The notes under the pieces were generated by a model, which saw only the letters and a list, made by a program, of their open reading frames with translations, had not been told where the DNA came from and did not search any database. From assembly GCA_030600625.1 (NCBI GenBank), contig JAUVLS010000045.1, positions 1-8,407 of the forward strand: DNA of 8,407 nt, read 5' to 3'. The stretch is from Bacteroidales bacterium (GTDB lineage: Bacteria > Bacteroidota > Bacteroidia > Bacteroidales > UBA12077). Positions 5,284-8,407 of the stretch are shown here, piece by piece. A program made the position numbers and the translations under genes. Each line of letters opens with the position of its first letter. The first letter of the stretch is position 1.

Positions 5284-7002
5284 TTATTCAACGATAGTTT
5301 TGAAAGTTTCGTTTTCAAAATACATTCTGAATTCTAAGTCAGTTTTTGCCATTTGTTTAAGATCGGCGTCTTTTTCAACAGCTGTTGTTAAATTATTCAT
5401 AACAGCACCTTCGTCACCAATTCTTGCATTGATAACAGCTTTTAAGTAATAATTCAATGGATTTTCTTCTTCAACTACATCGATAGTTTTGTTAGCTGAA
5501 TCGTTTTTACCAGCTAATAACATTGCTAATGCAGTGTTAAAAGATTTATGGTTCTGGAAGTAGTTAACAGCAGCTTCGTACTCACCATCCATAATATTAA
5601 TAATACCTAAGTTATAATCAACAGCATTACCTGCATCAGTTGCATTTAAGAAATGAGTTTTAGCTGTTTCTTTATCACCTTCCTTAAGAGCTATAACTCC
5701 TAAGTTATTAGTAATAATAGCATCACCTTCTTTAAGTTCGATAGCTTTTTCCAAAGCAACTTTAGCATCAGCTAAGTTTTCTTGTAGAATATATACATAT
5801 CCTAAGTTATTAAATGCTCTGTAACAACTTGAATCTTTTTTAGTTATACTTATATAAATAGCAACTTTAGTTTCTAAATCTTCAACTAATTTGCCAGCAT
5901 ATAATAATTCTTCTATATTTAATGTATCAGGATTGTTAACTGCGTAATCAAGAATTATCGAGTCAGAATAACCTACTCTATCAACTTTAACTAAAATTTC
6001 AGATCTTCTTAACTGAGGTAAAATATCATCAGCTAATACTTTGTAAGTAGCAGAAATATTTTTAATTTCTTTTTCACGAACAACAGGATCTGAATACATA
6101 GAAAGAACACGTAAGATTAAATCTTTGTCTTCAATAGTTGAAGCTTCAACTAAACCTTTAAATCCATCCCAGTCTTCAGAAGTAGATTTTAAGCTGTATA
6201 ATGTTTCAGCATCTTCTTTGCTAACTTTTGCTTTTCCAATTACTTTTGCTAAATACTTATCAGCAGATTTTTTTCTTTGTTCTGATAATCTTTCGTTTAA
6301 TTTTTCTGGTCCGTCAGGTGAAGCATATGAAGAAATTTCAATTCCTTTGAATTCCTCATTAGCAGCTTCGTTAGCAGCTTTTACAAACTCTTCAAGAGCA
6401 GCAATATCTTCTGCCTTTAATTCAGATTTACGAACATTTGACTGCTGTATTACATAATGAATATCAGCTTCTTTAGTTTCTGAAACAATTCTTTGGAAGT
6501 TGTCTTTTGCAGCAATTGCCATTGGATCTACCATTACTAATAATGGAGTAGAAATTACACCATCAGCTAATTTGTAAGCAACTAAATCTAAAGATTTATC
6601 CTTAATTGTTGCTGCACCTCTAATTTCAAGGTCGCCAATTCTCATCGCTTCCTTATACTCGAATTCACCTGCGAATTCTATAGGGCCACCAGTTTCAAAA
6701 CCAATTACCTTATTATTTGCTTCTACACTTTCTCCTTGATATGTTTTTGATTCCAGAACTTCTTCTTCTCCTTCATACTTGTATACCGGAGTAAATTCAA
6801 CAATAGCTTTTTTGTTGAACCATTCAGCAGGAACATCTCCTTTAATTTCATACTTTACTTTGCCAGCATGCATTTCAAGAACTTTAGGAGTAACACTGTA
6901 CTGAAGATTTGAAGCTTCTTCTTTCATTTTATCTAATCCGCCGCAGCTACTTAAAATAACTGCAGAAAATAAGAAAGACGCTAAATAATTAATTCTTTTC
7001 AT
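5284..7002 (-). CDS. Envelope lipoprotein with OmpA-like segment and TPR repeats
   Basis: The 572-residue protein starts with a lipoprotein signal: MKR, a hydrophobic stretch (7-17) and the lipobox LSSC with C20 as the acylated cysteine, followed by Gly-Gly, so it is probably lipid-anchored in the envelope. Residues about 33-160 form a beta-rich region without a known signature. Residues 181-252 resemble an OmpA C-terminal domain (IEISSYASPDG, then NERLSEQRKKSADKYL). The segment to about 338, with DWDGF, REKEI and DDILPQLRR, matches what I recall follows this domain in Bacteroidota OmpA-like proteins. Residues 393-500 are TPR-like, with clear helical units at 395-424 (AFNNLGYVYILQENLADAKVALEKAIEL), 429-457 and 461-483. 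In the OmpA segment a serine (S228) appears to sit where peptidoglycan-binding OmpA proteins have aspartate, while the arginine (R243) is kept. The exact role is unknown; scaffolding at the cell wall is plausible. It has its own promoter-like region and a strong terminator, so it is probably monocistronic. Confidence 0.82.
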   Translation of the reverse strand: MKRINYLASFLFSAVILSSCGGLDKMKEEASNLQYSVTPKVLEMHAGKVKYEIKGDVPAEWFNKKAIVEFTPVYKYEGEEEVLESKTYQGESVEANNKVIGFETGGPIEFAGEFEYKEAMRIGDLEIRGAATIKDKSLDLVAYKLADGVISTPLLVMVDPMAIAAKDNFQRIVSETKEADIHYVIQQSNVRKSELKAEDIAALEEFVKAANEAANEEFKGIEISSYASPDGPEKLNERLSEQRKKSADKYLAKVIGKAKVSKEDAETLYSLKSTSEDWDGFKGLVEASTIEDKDLILRVLSMYSDPVVREKEIKNISATYKVLADDILPQLRRSEILVKVDRVGYSDSIILDYAVNNPDTLNIEELLYAGKLVEDLETKVAIYISITKKDSSCYRAFNNLGYVYILQENLADAKVALEKAIELKEGDAIITNNLGVIALKEGDKETAKTHFLNATDAGNAVDYNLGIINIMDGEYEAAVNYFQNHKSFNTALAMLLAGKNDSANKTIDVVEEENPLNYYLKAVINARIGDEGAVMNNLTTAVEKDADLKQMAKTDLEFRMYFENETFKTIVE

Positions 7003-7034
7003 AGTTTGATTAAGTTATTTGTTTTTAAAATTGC

Positions 7035-7057
7035 TAGTTCAAATTTTTCTTGAACTA
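7035..7057. repeat. 8-bp perfect inverted repeat at the start of the lipoprotein leader
   Basis: TAGTTCAA (7035-7042) and TTGAACTA (7050-7057) are exact reverse complements around a 7-base loop. On the minus strand the repeat begins directly after the -7 box at 7058-7065, so it would span the transcription start and the first bases of the mRNA. It could form a 5'-end stem-loop that stabilises the lipoprotein mRNA, or be an operator. Neither is proven. Confidence 0.5.
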
Positions 7058-7065
7058 CAAACTTA
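7058..7065 (-). promoter_or_regulatory. Consensus -7 box for the lipoprotein gene
   Basis: The minus strand reads TAAGTTTG, an exact match to the Bacteroidota -7 consensus TAnnTTTG, about 56 bases before the ATG. No TTG box stands at the usual distance upstream; instead a run of 12 Ts (complement of 7083-7094) occupies the -33 area, which might act as a UP-like element. The leader would be about 50 bases. Confidence 0.5.
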
Positions 7066-7082
7066 TATAATGTTTTGGTAAT

Positions 7083-7126
7083 AAAAAAAAAAAAGCTGCA
7101 AAATATTTATTGTATAAGGACTTATA
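7083..7126 (-). terminator. Possible 3' end of the deoxynucleoside kinase transcript (weak)
   Basis: On the minus strand, TATAAG and CTTATA (7113-7126, 2-base spacer) form a dyad that overlaps the kinase stop codon. About 20 bases further on is a run of 12 Ts (complement of 7083-7094). The dyad is AT-only apart from one pair and too tight for a good hairpin, and it does not abut the T-run, so termination here is uncertain. Readthrough into the lipoprotein gene on the same strand remains possible. Confidence 0.25.
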
Positions 7127-7757
7127 TCGTTATTCTGTTTATTCCTATCGGATAATCATTCTTAAAAATAAGTTCTTTTACTTTTGCGTAATCTTCCTGA
7201 TTTTCAACAAAATCCATATTGTTTGAGTCTATTACCAAATAGGAAATATCGTTTTGCTGCTTAAAGAAGTCGAAATAACCTTCCTGTAACTTAGCTAAAT
7301 AATCTTCGCTAATGCCTTTTTCATAATCTCTACCTCGCTTTGCTATGTTTTTTGCAAGATTTTTAACGTCTACGTGTAAATAAACATATAGATCCGGTTT
7401 TGGTATCGACTTATATATAATGTTGAATATCTGACGGTAAAGATTATATTCATCTTCTTTTAGTGTTGCCTGGGCAAAAATTAAAGATTTCATAAAATAG
7501 TAATCGGCAACGGTAAAAGGCCTGAATAAATCTCTAGAGGTTAATTCCTTATTTAATTGTTGATAGCGTTCAGCAAGAAAAGATAATTCAAGTTGAAAGG
7601 AATATTTATCCGGTTCTTTATAAAATTTTGGAAGAAAAGGATTGTCAGCAAACTGCTCTAATATAAGTTTAGCATTAAACTCTTTGGCAATCATCTTTGA
7701 CAAAGTAGTTTTACCTGCCCCTATATTTCCCTCTATTACAATATAATTTAAATCCAC
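7122..7757 (-). CDS. Deoxynucleoside kinase (deoxyadenosine/deoxyguanosine kinase type)
   Basis: The 211-residue protein has the deoxynucleoside kinase fold signature and typical length. Landmarks: P-loop GNIGAGKTT (10-18), the conserved glutamate E34 in LILEQF, substrate-side residues FQLELSFLAERYQQL (54-68), the DRS-like motif replaced by ADYYFMKSLIF (84-94) as in bacterial dAK/dGK enzymes, and the LID region KRGRDYE (140-146). The family phosphorylates salvaged deoxynucleosides in the cytoplasm using a nucleoside triphosphate; which base is preferred cannot be read from sequence alone. The start is GTG: an in-frame TAA lies directly upstream and the next ATG (residue 22) would remove the P-loop. 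In other Bacteroidota this kinase may be fused or linked to folK (from memory), but there is no folK-like sequence here. It lies 89 bases downstream of the peptidase on the same strand, with a terminator between. Confidence 0.92.
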   Translation of the reverse strand: MDLNYIVIEGNIGAGKTTLSKMIAKEFNAKLILEQFADNPFLPKFYKEPDKYSFQLELSFLAERYQQLNKELTSRDLFRPFTVADYYFMKSLIFAQATLKEDEYNLYRQIFNIIYKSIPKPDLYVYLHVDVKNLAKNIAKRGRDYEKGISEDYLAKLQEGYFDFFKQQNDISYLVIDSNNMDFVENQEDYAKVKELIFKNDYPIGINRITI

Positions 7758-7770
7758 TTATAATTGTTGT

Positions 7771-7805
7771 AAAAAACTGCTTCAAAGATAAACTTCAAAG
7801 CAGTT
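7771..7805 (-). terminator. Intrinsic terminator of the prolyl oligopeptidase gene
   Basis: AACTGCTT (7775-7782) and AAGCAGTT (7798-7805) form a perfect 8-bp stem around 15 bases. Read on the minus strand the stem ends in GCAGTTTTTT, giving the T-run of an intrinsic terminator about 41 bases after the peptidase stop. It lies 14 bases before the kinase start, which implies that the kinase has its own promoter. Confidence 0.72.
7783..7790 (-). promoter_or_regulatory. Consensus -7 box for the deoxynucleoside kinase gene, inside the terminator loop
   Basis: The minus strand reads TATCTTTG, an exact match to TAnnTTTG. It lies in the loop of the terminator hairpin at 7775-7805. Transcription would start near 7777, about 20 bases before the GTG at 7757. 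No clear TTG box stands 19-21 bases upstream (only a T-rich stretch), so the call is moderate. Confidence 0.42.
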
Positions 7806-7808
7806 CTA

Positions 7809-7837
7809 GTTTATAAAAGTGATATTTTTTTATAAAC
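7809..7837. repeat. 10-bp perfect AT-rich inverted repeat after the peptidase gene
   Basis: GTTTATAAAA (7809-7818) and TTTTATAAAC (7828-7837) are exact reverse complements around a 9-base loop, starting 9 bases after the peptidase stop (minus strand). With the GC-containing hairpin at 7775-7805 it forms a double hairpin. It is AT-only except for one pair, so it may assist termination or protect the mRNA 3' end. Confidence 0.5.
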
Positions 7838-7846
7838 AATTTTTAA

Positions 7847-8407
7847 TTAATCTTTATAAATTGGTGTTTCTCCCATATTATAAAAAGCAAAAGACCATTT
7901 ATCTGCAGCTTCTTCAATTCTAACACTTATTGGTTTTCCTGCACTATGACCTGCCTTTGTTTGAATCCTTATTAGAACAGGGTTTCTTCCATCATATTTT
8001 TCCTGCAATGTTGCAATATATTTAAATGAATGCGCTGGAACAACTCTATCGTCATGATCAGCAGTAATCACCATTACAGCAGGATAATCAATATCATCTT
8101 TAATATTGTGCAAAGGTGAATAATTATACAGGTTTTCAAACTGAATAGCATTATCGCTAGAACCATATTCATCAACCCACGCCCAGCCTATTGTAAACAA
8201 ATGGAATCGAAGCATATCCATTACTCCCACTTCAGGAAACGCCACCTTATATAAATCAGGACGTTGATTTATTACTGCTCCAATTAATAATCCTCCATTT
8301 GAACCTCCACGAATAGTAAGTTTTTTAGGCGAAGTGTATTGTTCATTAATTAAATATTCTGATGCTGCAATAAAATCATCAAATACATTTTGCTTATTTA
8401 AACGAAT
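7847..8407 (-). CDS. Prolyl oligopeptidase (S9A family), C-terminal catalytic part; 5' end outside window
   Basis: The frame is open to base 8407, so this is the last 186 residues of a longer protein (about 700 in the family). The alpha/beta-hydrolase triad is visible: nucleophile S36 (visible numbering) in RGGSNGGLL, the aspartate at about 119 in ADHDDRV, and the histidine at about 154 in KAGHSAGKP, followed by 32 residues as in porcine prolyl oligopeptidase. The arginine after the aspartate and WAWVDEYG (75-82) also fit S9A. The enzyme cleaves short peptides on the carboxyl side of proline. Whether it is cytoplasmic or secreted depends on the N-terminus, which is not in the window. A GTG at 8245 is not the start: the nucleophile and the strand before it lie upstream in the same frame. 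It is followed by two hairpins and then the kinase gene. Confidence 0.95.
   Translation of the reverse strand: MRLNKQNVFDDFIAASEYLINEQYTSPKKLTIRGGSNGGLLIGAVINQRPDLYKVAFPEVGVMDMLRFHLFTIGWAWVDEYGSSDNAIQFENLYNYSPLHNIKDDIDYPAVMVITADHDDRVVPAHSFKYIATLQEKYDGRNPVLIRIQTKAGHSAGKPISVRIEEAADKWSFAFYNMGETPIYKD

Noticed and set aside
6125..6457. Plus-strand frame of 110 codons inside the lipoprotein gene
   Set aside because: It is the complement of the OmpA-like segment, serine- and alanine-rich through the codon bias of the real gene, with no promoter or family match.
7083..7094. Run of 12 identical bases as a phase-variation tract
   Set aside because: It is intergenic, and the next downstream start is about 80 bases away, so length changes would not shift a frame; an effect on promoter strength remains possible but nothing shows it.
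7847..8245. A complete 132-residue protein starting at a GTG at 8245
   Set aside because: The same frame continues upstream to the window edge with the prolyl oligopeptidase nucleophile motif GGSNGG, so the GTG encodes an internal valine.

Overview
The window is AT-rich chromosomal DNA from a member of the Bacteroidota, most likely of the Bacteroidales/Marinilabiliales kind. This rests on protein character (an OmpA-like plus TPR lipoprotein of Bacteroidota type, a deoxynucleoside kinase, sucC without sucD, lysO split over two cistrons), on the absence of Shine-Dalgarno sequences before the genes, and on promoter-like sites resembling the Bacteroidota consensus (TTG, about 19-21 bases, TAnnTTTG). 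There is no tRNA, rRNA, CRISPR array, insertion sequence or phage gene. The genus is not resolved.

Layout: bases 1-360 are the 3' end of a plus-strand gene encoding a phosphoreceiver domain, probably the tail of a hybrid histidine kinase. Bases 361-656 carry no gene; they hold a small GC hairpin, an imperfect inverted repeat built from 8-base TGGAA units, and a promoter candidate. Bases 657-1919 are a tight three-gene plus-strand cluster of membrane proteins: a YbaN/DUF454 protein and a LysO-type lysine exporter split into two overlapping cistrons. Bases 2015-3280 encode a stand-alone arginine deiminase, ended by a bidirectional hairpin shared with the converging sucC (3335-4522, minus). Divergent from sucC is a SpoU/TrmH-family RNA methyltransferase (4617-5150, plus). 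Two strong hairpins (5158-5262) separate it from a converging minus-strand lipoprotein with OmpA-like and TPR regions (5284-7002). Further right on the minus strand are a deoxynucleoside kinase (7122-7757) and the C-terminal third of a prolyl oligopeptidase (7847-8407, running off the window).

How the genes fit together: they are mostly independent housekeeping functions (TCA cycle, RNA modification, nucleoside salvage, peptide degradation, envelope). The one possible theme is basic amino acid handling, with a LysO-type exporter directly upstream of arginine deiminase; that link is inference from adjacency. I found no convincing undescribed multi-gene system. The points most worth a second look are the split LysO, whose two cistrons look like copies of one three-helix unit with opposite charge bias (an inverted-topology duplication over two genes), the 8-base-periodic intergenic repeat, and a promoter-like -7 box in the loop of the terminator between the peptidase and the kinase.
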